A stretch of DNA of 50,627 nucleotides from Ignavibacteriota bacterium (GCA_024636855.1 JAGXGG010000040.1:1-50627); one strand, 5' to 3'. Counted from the stretch's first letter, positions 43,032 through 50,627 are shown. Notes: generated by a model from the letters alone, not told the origin. Program-made: numbers and translations.

Positions 43032-44300
43032 TTAGTTTTTAGTCAATGTCGTTTTTAGAATATCCGAAAATTTATAACAATCTTCATAAGAATTATACAA
43101 AGGTACTGGTGCCACCCTAATAACATCGGGTTCGCGCCAATCCGAAATAATATTCTGCTTTGTTAATTCTTCGAATAATGATTTGTCAGCATTTTTAACT
43201 CTTATAGATAGTTGACACCCTCTATGATTCATGTCAGAAGGAGTAATTATCTCAATAGTATCTTTACCGAGTGAATTAACCAATTGCTCCAAATATCCAG
43301 TCAGTTTTCTTGTTTTTACATTTAGTTTTTCCATTCCTACTTCTTCGAATATATCCAAAGATGCGTTCAAAGCCGCTAATTGGAATATAGGAGGATTGGA
43401 TAGTTGCCATCCTTCGGCACTATGAATACCATCAAACTCACGTCCCATAAGGAAACGAGTCTTTTTGTTTTGTCCCCACCATCCCTCGAACCTAGGTAAA
43501 TCTTCGTTCAAATGCCTCTCATGTACGAATATACCAGCAATTCCTCCAGGTCCAGAGTTCAAATATTTATAACTACACCAAGCGGCGAAATCTATTCCCC
43601 AATCATGAAGTTTCAAATGAATATTACCTGCTGCATGTGCTAGGTCAAAGCCAGCTACTATATTATTTTTATGTGCAATTTCAGTAATAGCTTTCATATC
43701 GAATAGTTGACCAGTGTAATAATTCACCCCGCCTAGCATAATTAGAGCTATTTCTTCTGATTGATTTTCTATTACACTTTGTATATCTTCGAATCGGACA
43801 GTGTGCTCACCATCTCTTGCTCTTAGGTATATCAAATCCGTCTCGGGGTTGCCGCCGTGGAACTCTATCTGACTTTTAACAGCATAGACATCCGAAGGAA
43901 AAGCATCATACTCAATTACTATTTTTCTTTTCTTGCCTTCTGGTCTGTAAAATGAAACCATTAGGAAATGCAAGTTTGCAGTTAAGCTATTCATTGCCAC
44001 TACTTCTTCGGGTTTAGCTCCTACTACTCTAGCAAGTTTTTCAGTAACTATTTCATGGTAAGGCATCCAAGGGTTCTTCGCCTCGAAGTGACCATCTACA
44101 CCGTACTTTGCCCAATCGTCCAACTCTTGATTTATATAATCACGAGTAGATTTGGGTTGCAATCCTAGTGAGTTACCAGTGAAGTATAGCTTCTCATTAC
44201 CATTGCCATCGACTGGTAAATGGAATCGGTTACGGTATTCACGTAGTTCGTCGTTTCTATCTAAATTTTGTGCGTATTCTAAGCTAAAAAATTCGCTCAT
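43032..44300 (-). CDS. kynU: Kynureninase
   Basis: A PLP enzyme of 422 residues that cleaves kynurenine or 3-hydroxykynurenine to (3-hydroxy)anthranilate and alanine. The signature parts are YFTGNSLGLQP near residue 40, VVAMNSLTANLHFLM, the PLP region AGFDLAHAAGN and WCSYKYLNSGPGG with the lysine near residue 240, and PPIFQLAALNASL. It overlaps the formamidase-like gene by ATGA and precedes kmo by 6 bases, which supports a joint pathway. With KMO it would make 3-hydroxyanthranilate. Confidence 0.97.
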   Translation of the reverse strand: MSEFFSLEYAQNLDRNDELREYRNRFHLPVDGNGNEKLYFTGNSLGLQPKSTRDYINQELDDWAKYGVDGHFEAKNPWMPYHEIVTEKLARVVGAKPEEVVAMNSLTANLHFLMVSFYRPEGKKRKIVIEYDAFPSDVYAVKSQIEFHGGNPETDLIYLRARDGEHTVRFEDIQSVIENQSEEIALIMLGGVNYYTGQLFDMKAITEIAHKNNIVAGFDLAHAAGNIHLKLHDWGIDFAAWCSYKYLNSGPGGIAGIFVHERHLNEDLPRFEGWWGQNKKTRFLMGREFDGIHSAEGWQLSNPPIFQLAALNASLDIFEEVGMEKLNVKTRKLTGYLEQLVNSLGKDTIEIITPSDMNHRGCQLSIRVKNADKSLFEELTKQNIISDWREPDVIRVAPVPLYNSYEDCYKFSDILKTTLTKN

Positions 44301-45106
44301 TTTTTCTCCAATTTGTATAATAAGGGCGTAGATGGGGCAGCATCTGATAAGAACGGAGGTATTTGAATATCTAATAGATAATAACCATCAGCTACAGAAT
44401 CAGCAGCATATATGAACTCTGTTACAGTCTTGTGTGCTGTATTTGAGTTTACTTCTCTCTCTTCTCCGACCTGCCAGTAAGTTTTGTGATTCATCATCAA
44501 CCCGTCGTCATAAATACGGTCTATGGACGGCATATCTACTAATAGATTGCTAATCCCTAATTCTAATATATATTCCATAGCATCTAGTGAAAAGTATGCA
44601 GGAACATCGTCATAATTGTCTGAAAGTTTTTTATCTGAGTTAGGCAAAGTTCTAACTATTAGAGAGTCAAATTCATTTACATTATATTTACCTACTGCAG
44701 ATTCGAGTATAACTCTTGTAATTAGTAAGTCGCGATTCTCTAAAGTATAGTTATAATGATGAGCGTGGTCGTTAGCTATTATTGGCTTTATAGTGACAAG
44801 CAAGGCCGTAGAAATTCTCTTGAAATTCGTCTCGGCTATATGAATTCTATCACGAGTGATATGACCTATGCACTCAGTATGTGTTCCGTTGCAATGAGGA
44901 GTTAGCTCTATAGTCTCAAAATTACACGATCCGCCTTGTCTAATATCTCCAACGAAAGTACCGTCTTTATAAGCTCTGCTCTGGGCGTAAGGTACATCAT
45001 AAGTATTGGGCTGCTTGCCAACAAAGTCCAGCGGAATAGCAATACTAATCGGCTTCGACAAATCAGCATAATATAAGTGGTCGCTTATGTGAAATTGAGC
45101 TATCAT
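44297..45106 (-). CDS. Cyclase-family metallohydrolase, probable kynurenine formamidase
   Basis: The 269 residues belong to the KynB-type cyclase family. The metal-binding motif appears at residues 71-82 as HCNGTHTECIGH; the usual form is HxGTHxDxPxH, so Asp is replaced by Glu and the Pro is missing. Further parts are DSLIVRTLPN, PAYFSLDAMEYI and NLLVDMPSID. Its position next to kynU and kmo suggests that it deformylates N-formylkynurenine. It is longer than KynB (about 210 residues), so another formamide or lactone substrate is possible. It lies 2 bases after coaD. Confidence 0.75.
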   Translation of the reverse strand: MIAQFHISDHLYYADLSKPISIAIPLDFVGKQPNTYDVPYAQSRAYKDGTFVGDIRQGGSCNFETIELTPHCNGTHTECIGHITRDRIHIAETNFKRISTALLVTIKPIIANDHAHHYNYTLENRDLLITRVILESAVGKYNVNEFDSLIVRTLPNSDKKLSDNYDDVPAYFSLDAMEYILELGISNLLVDMPSIDRIYDDGLMMNHKTYWQVGEEREVNSNTAHKTVTEFIYAADSVADGYYLLDIQIPPFLSDAAPSTPLLYKLEKK

Positions 45107-45108
45107 AA

Positions 45109-45588
45109 TTAGTATCCAAATTTCTCTTTTAGTTTTTGTTCCACAACTTTAGGTACGAACTCTGAAACATTCTGCTTATAGCGTGCTATTTCGCGTATAA
45201 TACTTGAGTTTAAATACGTATATTTCTCATGTGGCATTAGGAATACTGTCTGCAATTCGGGCTGCATTTTCCTATTCATCAATGCGATTTGCATCTCATA
45301 CTCGAAGTCGGTAACGGAACGAAGTCCTCTGATAATAGCCGTAGCACCCACCGAAACGGCATAATCCACTATCAACCCACTATGGAAAGCAACATCAACG
45401 CTCTGAACGTGAGCCAAGCTCTTCTGTACCATCTCTAATCTTTCCTCTTGAGTAAAGAGACTGTTTTTCTTAGAGTTGATACCAATAACCACATATATCT
45501 TATCGAAAACCTTGGCGGCACGCTCGATAACGTCTATATGTCCATTAGTAATTGGGTCAAATGAACCTGGGTAAATTGCGATTTTCAT
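45109..45588 (-). CDS. coaD: Phosphopantetheine adenylyltransferase
   Basis: It makes dephospho-CoA from 4'-phosphopantetheine and ATP, the fourth step of CoA synthesis. The 159 residues carry the nucleotidyltransferase motif in YPGSFDPITNGHIDV (residues 6-20, TNGH at 14-17). They also have GLRSVTDFEYEMQIALMNR and the C-terminal NSSIIREIARYKQNVSEFVP (ISSTxxR-like). The length is standard. It opens the long minus-strand run down to polA; 71 AT-rich bases separate it from the upstream lipoprotein gene. Confidence 0.97.
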   Translation of the reverse strand: MKIAIYPGSFDPITNGHIDVIERAAKVFDKIYVVIGINSKKNSLFTQEERLEMVQKSLAHVQSVDVAFHSGLIVDYAVSVGATAIIRGLRSVTDFEYEMQIALMNRKMQPELQTVFLMPHEKYTYLNSSIIREIARYKQNVSEFVPKVVEQKLKEKFGY

Positions 45589-45619
45589 AGTAGCATAGTT
45601 TGTTTGTTTTATCTAACAA

Positions 45620-45627
45620 CAAAAATA
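45620..45627 (-). promoter_or_regulatory. Possible Bacteroidota-type -7 box before coaD
   Basis: On the minus strand TATTTTTG matches TAnnTTTG, 31 bases before the coaD start. No clear -33 TTG box is seen, so this is only a candidate for the operon promoter. Confidence 0.28.
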
Positions 45628-45659
45628 CTAAATTTTTAGGAGAAAAAGGAAAGGGGGGT

Positions 45660-46229
45660 TTAATTACACAACCGCTCTATAAATTCTTTTCTATTCATTG
45701 TTTCAATTATCTCATAGTGCATTTTGTACCATTCGTAATTTGAAGTTGAATCTATATTCTCTTTAAAAAGTTTAATCATTTCTTCTTTGTCAGCCCCAAT
45801 CATTAGGTGATTAAAATAAAAATTCACATCGGTTTTTGGAACTATTACGTTATCTACATATTGATGGTAACATCTATTTGCCTCTGCTTCCATACCTATT
45901 CTATCATAAAAAAACCCTAGAGACATCAAATTTAGAGTACTATCTTTTACACGTTTATTATATTTATGGACGAGGTTAATCCCTTTCAAAATAGAATCTT
46001 TATTACCCGTTTTGCAATATGCTGACAGCAAATTCCAATATGATTTATTAAAAGTTGGTGCAATTGCAATTGCCTCTTGATATATCAGGATTGCAGAATC
46101 TAACTTGTTGTCTTCTATTAATTGACGAGCCAATTCATTTTTCTTATATACTTTACTATCTTTATTGTTAAAGGTTTTATCGCAACTCGATAGTAATATT
46201 AAGGTGATTAAAATTAAGAATGATTTCAT
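45660..46229 (-). CDS. TPR-type lipoprotein
   Basis: The 189 residues have a lipobox signal (ITLILLSSCDKT, Cys16). Two or three TPR-like helical repeats follow: LDSAILIYQEAIAIAPTFNKSYWNLLSAYCKTG, then LNLMSLGFFYDRIGMEAEANRCYHQY. Such proteins act as periplasmic scaffolds. It is separated from coaD by 71 bases and from the next lipoprotein upstream by 129 bases, and belongs with the lipoprotein-rich patch of 45.7-48.5 kb. I do not recognise a specific function. Confidence 0.72.
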   Translation of the reverse strand: MKSFLILITLILLSSCDKTFNNKDSKVYKKNELARQLIEDNKLDSAILIYQEAIAIAPTFNKSYWNLLSAYCKTGNKDSILKGINLVHKYNKRVKDSTLNLMSLGFFYDRIGMEAEANRCYHQYVDNVIVPKTDVNFYFNHLMIGADKEEMIKLFKENIDSTSNYEWYKMHYEIIETMNRKEFIERLCN

Positions 46230-46358
46230 TTATAATCAAAATTACGTTTGTAATAACCGTAAATCTATGAATAAATTAAGACTATTGCTTTACATTCCTT
46301 TTGAATTTGGCAAAAGCTGTATGATATGGTATAAACATCGTAGGGCGACTTATTGTAT

Positions 46359-46787
46359 CTATTTTGATAAAAAGTTGTAAACACAAGGAAAGACCTTTTC
46401 AAGAGACTGCTTTTGAAATTTCTTGATATTCCCATATTCAAGACCTGCGTCTAAATAATCCTTTATTAATCCTTTTTCTTTATTCGAAATATTTTGAGTT
46501 GCCTTTATATATTCATTTTCTCCAATTGTATCAATTAATTTGACTAATACATAACCATGATCGTAGCCAACTGAGCCGTCAAACTCAAGTAGAGATATCT
46601 TTAAGATTGCATCATGGTCTTTTTCTACAGAATTTTCTAATAAATCACAATAACTATAAGATTTACTTTCTGCTGAAATAAGAAGTATTTCTCCTACATT
46701 AAAGTCCCTTACAGAAGGACATCTTTCAGAACAACTAAACAAATACGATAAAACAAATACTAAAAATATAAACTTAATTGAGTTCAT
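46359..46787 (-). CDS. Small lipoprotein downstream of a repeated membrane-protein 3' end
   Basis: 142 residues with a lipoprotein signal (MNSIKFIFLVFVLSYLFSCSE, Cys19). The mature part is acidic and helical (LLENSVEKDHDAILKISLLEF, IKATQNISNKEKGLIKDYLDAGLEYG), with Cys near both ends. I do not recognise it. Its start codon overlaps the stop of an orphan fragment (46784-46849) that copies the end of the polytopic membrane protein at 48480-49712. An AGGAGGG in that fragment lies 8 bases before the ATG and probably serves as its ribosome-binding site. Confidence 0.68.
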   Translation of the reverse strand: MNSIKFIFLVFVLSYLFSCSERCPSVRDFNVGEILLISAESKSYSYCDLLENSVEKDHDAILKISLLEFDGSVGYDHGYVLVKLIDTIGENEYIKATQNISNKEKGLIKDYLDAGLEYGNIKKFQKQSLEKVFPCVYNFLSK

Positions 46788-46849
46788 TTAAATACCCTCC
46801 TTTTCCACCACCACAGAATTGCAATAACTACTCCCAATCCTGAATGCTT
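46784..46849 (-). pseudogene. Orphan 3'-end copy of the membrane-protein gene (short)
   Basis: These 21 codons plus stop read as a C-terminal peptide ending GVVIAILWWWKRRVFK. It repeats the last 16 residues of the membrane protein at 48480-49712 with one conservative change. The terminal 30 bases are identical. There is no start codon. The stop TGA overlaps the ATG of the 142-residue lipoprotein. Divergence increases upstream of the terminal 30 bases. Confidence 0.78.
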
Positions 46850-46869
46850 ACAAATTTTTGAAAATTTAC

Positions 46870-47385
46870 TTATTCTACTTGAGCACTAAATTCTTGTTCT
46901 ATTCTTAATCTAGTATTATTCTTTTCCCATAAACCGTACTTAATTTTCATCTTATCTACGTCTTCACCCAAATCCCAAAAGTTAATAGCCAAAAACATAA
47001 CATCTTGATAGGCCATTATTCCAAATTTATACTTAATTTTATTGTATAAAAATGGATTTCTTTCATTTATATTATTACCATAAATAACCATATTACAATT
47101 GTATTGTGGACTAATTCTAGAATCTTCATTAAACACACCGTCATTAATCGAATAACCAATTTTCATACTTATTGATGGTCTAAAATGTACAGTATCAATT
47201 GGTGTGACTGCAAATAGAGCGACTACATCATCCTTATTAGTTGAATCTGTCGAATATATTCCCAGTAACTCTAAGTTATAAAGTGGCTTTGTGTAAGTGG
47301 CAGGCTCAACAAAATTAGGATTTACATAGGTACTGCAAGCGTCAATAAATAATAAACTTATTAATATTCCAATAAATTTAAACAT
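46870..47385 (-). CDS. Small lipoprotein of unknown function
   Basis: 171 residues with a lipoprotein-type signal (MFKFIGILISLLFIDACSTY, Cys17). The mature domain looks like a beta-sandwich (VVALFAVTPIDTVHFRPSISMKIGYSI, YKFGIMAYQDVMFLAINFWDLG). The start is fixed by AAAGGAGAT 8 bases upstream. An alternative short frame (25 codons from 47438) starts at the stop/start junction of the upstream remnant and runs into the gene; it may be a translated leader. I do not recognise the family. Confidence 0.68.
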   Translation of the reverse strand: MFKFIGILISLLFIDACSTYVNPNFVEPATYTKPLYNLELLGIYSTDSTNKDDVVALFAVTPIDTVHFRPSISMKIGYSINDGVFNEDSRISPQYNCNMVIYGNNINERNPFLYNKIKYKFGIMAYQDVMFLAINFWDLGEDVDKMKIKYGLWEKNNTRLRIEQEFSAQVE

Positions 47386-47434
47386 AAAATATCTCCTTTT
47401 GTTTTTTCACTTGGTTTATGTATTTCATTCTCTC

Positions 47435-47545
47435 TCATTTAAATACCTTCCTCTTCCACAACCACAAAACGACAATCACAACTCCCCACTCTGCAAAGCC
47501 AATTACCAAGAGTATTAGCTCCGAATGGGCAGGAATAAATAGAAA
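47435..47545 (-). pseudogene. Orphan 3'-end copy of the membrane-protein gene (long)
   Basis: 36 codons plus stop read FIPAHSELILLVIGFAEWG..., then VLWLWKRKVFK. They align with the last 36 residues of the 410-residue membrane protein (LFPAHSELIPAVIGFAEWG and WWWKRRVFK). DNA similarity to its 3' end is about 80 percent over 105 bases by eye. In frame, two TAA stops lie just upstream, so only the 3' end remains. It is more diverged than the 46784-46849 copy in its last 30 bases but longer. Confidence 0.8.
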
Positions 47546-47583
47546 TTATTATTTTACATTCCTTTTAAATTCTTCAAAAGCTT

Positions 47584-48483
47584 CTAACTATTTTTCTTTA
47601 AAATTTTATAATACATCCCAAAATATAATTTATTTAAGAAGCCCATTGACTCTCGAGATTTAAGCATCCCATTATTATAATATGAGTAATTAACTACATT
47701 ATCTAATACTGTATCATTATTACGAATTGAGTAATCTTCAAACTTTATAATCTGACTAAACTCATTGTAATAATATTTATAATGAAATTGTACATTTTTA
47801 ACTAGGTGACTGTATTTATTAATTTGAACGATTCTATTCTTAAAATCATATTCATATTCAATGTCGTTATATTTATCATAGAGTTGCGTGCTATTGTTTA
47901 CCTTTATAATTATACCATCTTTATAATATTTAATTGATTTCATATCTGGTAAGTTATTGTACTCTATAATTATTTGTATCGAATCATTAGACTCATACTC
48001 ATAATGAGTTTCACCAATATTCTTACCAGTAGCACCATATCGAATTATTTCTATCAATTCATTTTTATTATTGCGAATGAAATCAATTTGTTTACCAGCA
48101 TAATTGTCATTCGTTAATTCCATTTTATAAAGATAGGTACCATTGTAATAATATCTTGATTGAATTGAATCATTGACCTTTTTAATTAAAACGGAATCCG
48201 ATTCAAAATAGAATTTTCTTGGACTATGTTTGTTTTTATAATATGTAATTAATAAAGTATCTTTATTAATGTAATCCAATACATTTGATTCTAAATCAAA
48301 TCTTTTTTCATAATCATGACTTATTCTAAATCTTTCAGGAACATTTCTAGTTTTGTCCATTTGACATGAATTAATTAAAGATCCAATAATAAATAAAAAA
48401 GAAAAGTAAGTAATTCTAAGTACTTCCCTAGACACATCAAGCCTACTGCCAATCGTATTTCTTTTAAGTTTCACCAGTTTCAT
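47584..48483 (-). CDS. Lipoprotein with YD-like strand repeats, coupled to the membrane-protein gene
   Basis: 299 residues. The start codon overlaps the stop of the membrane-protein gene (ATGA at 48480-48483). The first ~24 residues (MKLVKLKRNTIGSRLDV...) are basic and precede a hydrophobic segment with a lipobox (FLFIIGSLINSCQMD). A native start may thus be the GTG near residue 18, or the extension may come from fusion to the junction. The rest is rich in Tyr/Asn/Asp strands (YYNEFSQIIKFEDYSIRNN, IEYEYDFKNRIVQINKY), like YD/RHS-type repeat proteins or MORN-type toxin-associated repeats. The family is not recognised. Confidence 0.68.
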   Translation of the reverse strand: MKLVKLKRNTIGSRLDVSREVLRITYFSFLFIIGSLINSCQMDKTRNVPERFRISHDYEKRFDLESNVLDYINKDTLLITYYKNKHSPRKFYFESDSVLIKKVNDSIQSRYYYNGTYLYKMELTNDNYAGKQIDFIRNNKNELIEIIRYGATGKNIGETHYEYESNDSIQIIIEYNNLPDMKSIKYYKDGIIIKVNNSTQLYDKYNDIEYEYDFKNRIVQINKYSHLVKNVQFHYKYYYNEFSQIIKFEDYSIRNNDTVLDNVVNYSYYNNGMLKSRESMGFLNKLYFGMYYKILKKNS

Positions 48484-49712
48484 TTAAATACCCTCCTTTT
48501 CCACCACCAAAGTATGGCTATCACAATACCCCACTCAGCAAAGCCAATAACAGCTGGTATTAGTTCCGAATGGGCTGGGAATAGATTGAGGTAGGGAAAG
48601 CAGTTACCTATTGGCGTTAGTAGCACTGTCGTGCTAATGCAATCACTAGGGTAATCTGGGATAATACTGAATAATCTCTGTGATACAATTTGGATTAGAA
48701 GCAGTGCATACAGGAAGTTTTTGTTCGCTTTTGTTAGCTCAATCTCGTCTAATACTCTACCCGCTAATATGAAAACTACGGGGAATCCCCAATATGCTAT
48801 ACGCTCAGTATCCGCTCCACCAATGTATGAGAATACAATGATAATAGCTAAGTAAGTGGCCATTATTCTATGTTGTTTCAAGTATGCTATTGTCTGTTTG
48901 TAGAACAATGCTGGTAGTATTATTACAGCTCCATAAGCTACTACCCACGAGTGGAAGAACCTGAATAGGGATTTGGTATAGAGCATATCAGCTGCAGCAT
49001 TATAGAATTTGTGCGAGTTAGTTGGCTCGACTGTTAGAGTCACTATCACATATACTATTAGGAATATAACGAGTGGAAGGAGAAGTAATAACCTGTTCAC
49101 TTGGACAAGCTCAGTGAACATAGACTTCTTGTAATAAAAATATGTCTTTGCTATTATCAGCAATGAAGGAATCACGACTATCTCACGAACAAAAGTCCCA
49201 AATAAAGTGATTACTGATAGCAAGATAATGTCAAGTAAACTTATACCTCTTTTCAGCAATACTAACAAAGAAGCTAGTATCAGCGAAATAGCCAATGGGT
49301 CAACTTGCACTGGATAAAATGAACCGAATCTATGATAGCCATGCCACTGCGTTATATACAAGAATACGAGCAGATATATCACCCATTTGCGATTGATAAA
49401 TCTAGCTAATAGTAGTGCTAAAAATATGGAATTCAGGATAGAGAATAGCCAGTTAAGGTAAAGAAAACCTGATTTGATATTATCTGGGTAAATCTTTGCC
49501 ACTAGATATGGCAATCCGACTCGGCTGACAAATGGAGCTTTGGTGCTGATTTGCTCACCTTTAGCTGATTGCTCTGCCATCTGGTGATAGTTTACTCCGT
49601 CCCAACCTAGTCCGTTGTTGTATGAGATTTCGGGTTGTACGAAATGAGATATAGCAATAGTGATTATAGAAAGAATAATAGCGAATAGGATATATTTTGC
49701 TTTTTCTTTCAT
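48480..49712 (-). CDS. Polytopic membrane protein, GT-C glycosyltransferase-like
   Basis: A 410-residue inner-membrane protein with about ten hydrophobic helices. After the first helix it has NNGLGWDGVNYHQMAEQ, resembling the D-x-x-Y loop that holds the acidic catalytic residue of GT-C lipid-linked glycosyltransferases. VSRVGLPYLVAKIYP and GTFVREIVVIPS follow. It lies next to a nucleotide-sugar dehydrogenase gene, which supports polysaccharide assembly. The C-terminus is WWWKRRVFK. The final codons include AGGAGGG and overlap the start of the next gene; this 3' end occurs twice more downstream as orphan fragments. Confidence 0.7.
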   Translation of the reverse strand: MKEKAKYILFAIILSIITIAISHFVQPEISYNNGLGWDGVNYHQMAEQSAKGEQISTKAPFVSRVGLPYLVAKIYPDNIKSGFLYLNWLFSILNSIFLALLLARFINRKWVIYLLVFLYITQWHGYHRFGSFYPVQVDPLAISLILASLLVLLKRGISLLDIILLSVITLFGTFVREIVVIPSLLIIAKTYFYYKKSMFTELVQVNRLLLLLPLVIFLIVYVIVTLTVEPTNSHKFYNAAADMLYTKSLFRFFHSWVVAYGAVIILPALFYKQTIAYLKQHRIMATYLAIIIVFSYIGGADTERIAYWGFPVVFILAGRVLDEIELTKANKNFLYALLLIQIVSQRLFSIIPDYPSDCISTTVLLTPIGNCFPYLNLFPAHSELIPAVIGFAEWGIVIAILWWWKRRVFK

Positions 49713-49720
49713 CGCATTTC

Positions 49721-50627
49721 CTATCTTCCTATTCCTTTATATGCAATACCACTATTCTCGAATGATGCTTTATCTAAACAGTTTTTACCGTCTATTACCA
49801 CGTTCACTCCTTTCGATTGCAAAAGCTCAGGTGTTATCACTTTGAACTCAGTGTGGTCTGTAGCTATTACCACTGCAGTTGCTTTTGTTAATGCCTCATC
49901 AAGACTTGCTACATTCGAACGATTAGGGAAATGTGGGTCAAATATTATCAGATCTGCTCCTTTTTCTTCTAGTTCTTTCTGCATAACTAGTGAAGGGCTC
50001 TGACGCAAATCACCTACATTCGCCTTATAAGATAGCCCAAGTAAAGCAACTTTAGTTCCTTTGATTGCCTTAGCAAATTCGTTCAGACCATCAGCTAAAA
50101 GCCCAATAGTATAAGCTGGCATAGAGTTATTAATCTCCCTAGCTAACTTCAAGAACTTATGATCAAATCCACTTTGCTTAGCTCGCTCTATCAAGTAATA
50201 TGGGTCAACTGGTATGCAGTGTCCTCCTACTCCACAGCTGGGGTAGTGTGGCATGAATGCAAATGGCTTATTAGCCGCTGCATCTATTACGGTTTTCAAA
50301 TCTATATCTAGAACATCGAAAGATTTCGCCAATTCATTAACGAATGCTATGTTAATATCTCGGAAAGTATTTTCTATTATCTTGGTTGCTTCAGCTGTTT
50401 TCAAACTAGGCATTTCGTTGATTTCAGCGTCTATGAACTCTCGGTATAGGTCTGCCGTTCTCTTCGTAGCTTCGACACTTGTAGAGCCAACATTACGAGG
50501 AATATTATATACATTCCACTTAGGGTCACCTGGGTTTATTCTCTCTGGGCAGTGAGCTAAATCGAAGTCAACTCCAGCTTTCATCCCTGTTTTTTCTTCT
50601 ACTAAAGGTATAAGTACTTCATCGCAA
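49721..50627 (-). CDS. UDP-sugar (N-acetylhexosamine) 6-dehydrogenase, partial
   Basis: The 5' part lies outside the window. The visible ~301 codons carry on beyond an internal Met at 50584 (the frame stays open to the edge as CDEVLIPLVEEKTG). They include LAHCPERINPGDPKWN, the central helix region TAEATKIIENTFRDINIAFVNELAK, the catalytic Cys in CGVGGHCIPVDPYYL, and the C-terminal domain VALLGLSYKANVGDLRQSPSLVM. This is the UDP-GlcNAc/UDP-ManNAc dehydrogenase group (WbpA/WecC-like), which oxidises C6 to a uronic acid for surface polysaccharides. The exact sugar cannot be told. It precedes the GT-C-like gene by 8 bases. Confidence 0.93.
   Translation of the reverse strand, partial: CDEVLIPLVEEKTGMKAGVDFDLAHCPERINPGDPKWNVYNIPRNVGSTSVEATKRTADLYREFIDAEINEMPSLKTAEATKIIENTFRDINIAFVNELAKSFDVLDIDLKTVIDAAANKPFAFMPHYPSCGVGGHCIPVDPYYLIERAKQSGFDHKFLKLAREINNSMPAYTIGLLADGLNEFAKAIKGTKVALLGLSYKANVGDLRQSPSLVMQKELEEKGADLIIFDPHFPNRSNVASLDEALTKATAVVIATDHTEFKVITPELLQSKGVNVVIDGKNCLDKASFENSGIAYKGIGR

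Noticed and set aside
46267-46380. 37-codon open frame on the plus strand starting MNKLRLLLYIPFEF
   Set aside because: It overlaps the end of a well-supported minus-strand gene and has no clear ribosome-binding site. I kept the related DNA similarity as a finding but not the frame as a gene.

Overview
The window is an AT-rich bacterial chromosome segment, dense in genes, mostly with stop-start overlaps of the ATGA or TAATG kind. Several features point to the Bacteroidota/Chlorobi side (Ignavibacteria- or Kapabacteria-like): proteins with C-terminal type IX secretion sorting domains and a YPNPF motif, many signal-peptidase-II lipoproteins, OmpA-type envelope proteins, a Bacteroidota-type kynurenine gene set, and the family that Bacteroidota genomes usually label 'asparagine synthetase B'. 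The placement is inferred from gene content. No rRNA, tRNA, CRISPR array or intact insertion sequence was seen.

Layout. 0.1-8.4 kb: cdsA, a HAD phosphatase with a histidine kinase, then a minus-strand operon of a cohesin-like type IX substrate, an IgGFc-binding-like protein split by an apparent one-base frameshift, and a lone ccmB; the 'asparagine synthetase B' family protein follows. 8.5-11.6 kb: an accessory patch with a large PD-(D/E)XK nuclease-like protein, two copies of a 61-bp palindromic repeat bracketing an antitoxin gene and a decayed RelE/ParE-type toxin, and a 600-bp stretch with no gene and several small palindromes. 11.6-17.7 kb (plus strand): lipoprotein, manC, hutI, a serine hydrolase, then an ECF sigma factor with a membrane partner. 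17.7-31.9 kb (mainly minus): lipoproteins, ribD, a SpoIIE-type phosphatase, a YggS-type PLP protein, a type IX-secreted M1 peptidase, a two-lipoyl-domain E2 acyltransferase, thyX and a vWA-OmpA-SPOR lipoprotein, facing a plus-strand double-OmpA protein at 32.2 kb.

34.2-45.6 kb is one long, tightly packed minus-strand run read coaD, kynurenine formamidase-like, kynU, kmo, hisC, two envelope proteins, maf, an orphan sugar-type ABC permease, plsY, polA. It mixes housekeeping genes with a compact kynurenine branch that can be read as formylkynurenine to 3-hydroxyanthranilate.

45.7-50.6 kb is a second accessory patch: small lipoproteins, a polytopic GT-C-like membrane protein and, at the edge, a truncated nucleotide-sugar dehydrogenase. 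The last codons of the membrane-protein gene are repeated twice as orphan fragments, each just upstream of a small lipoprotein gene. The repeated core carries a Shine-Dalgarno sequence plus an overlapping stop/start, so the block looks like an array of lipoprotein cassettes joined to a recurring translation-coupling junction. With the frameshifted IgGFc-like protein, this is the most unusual feature of the window.
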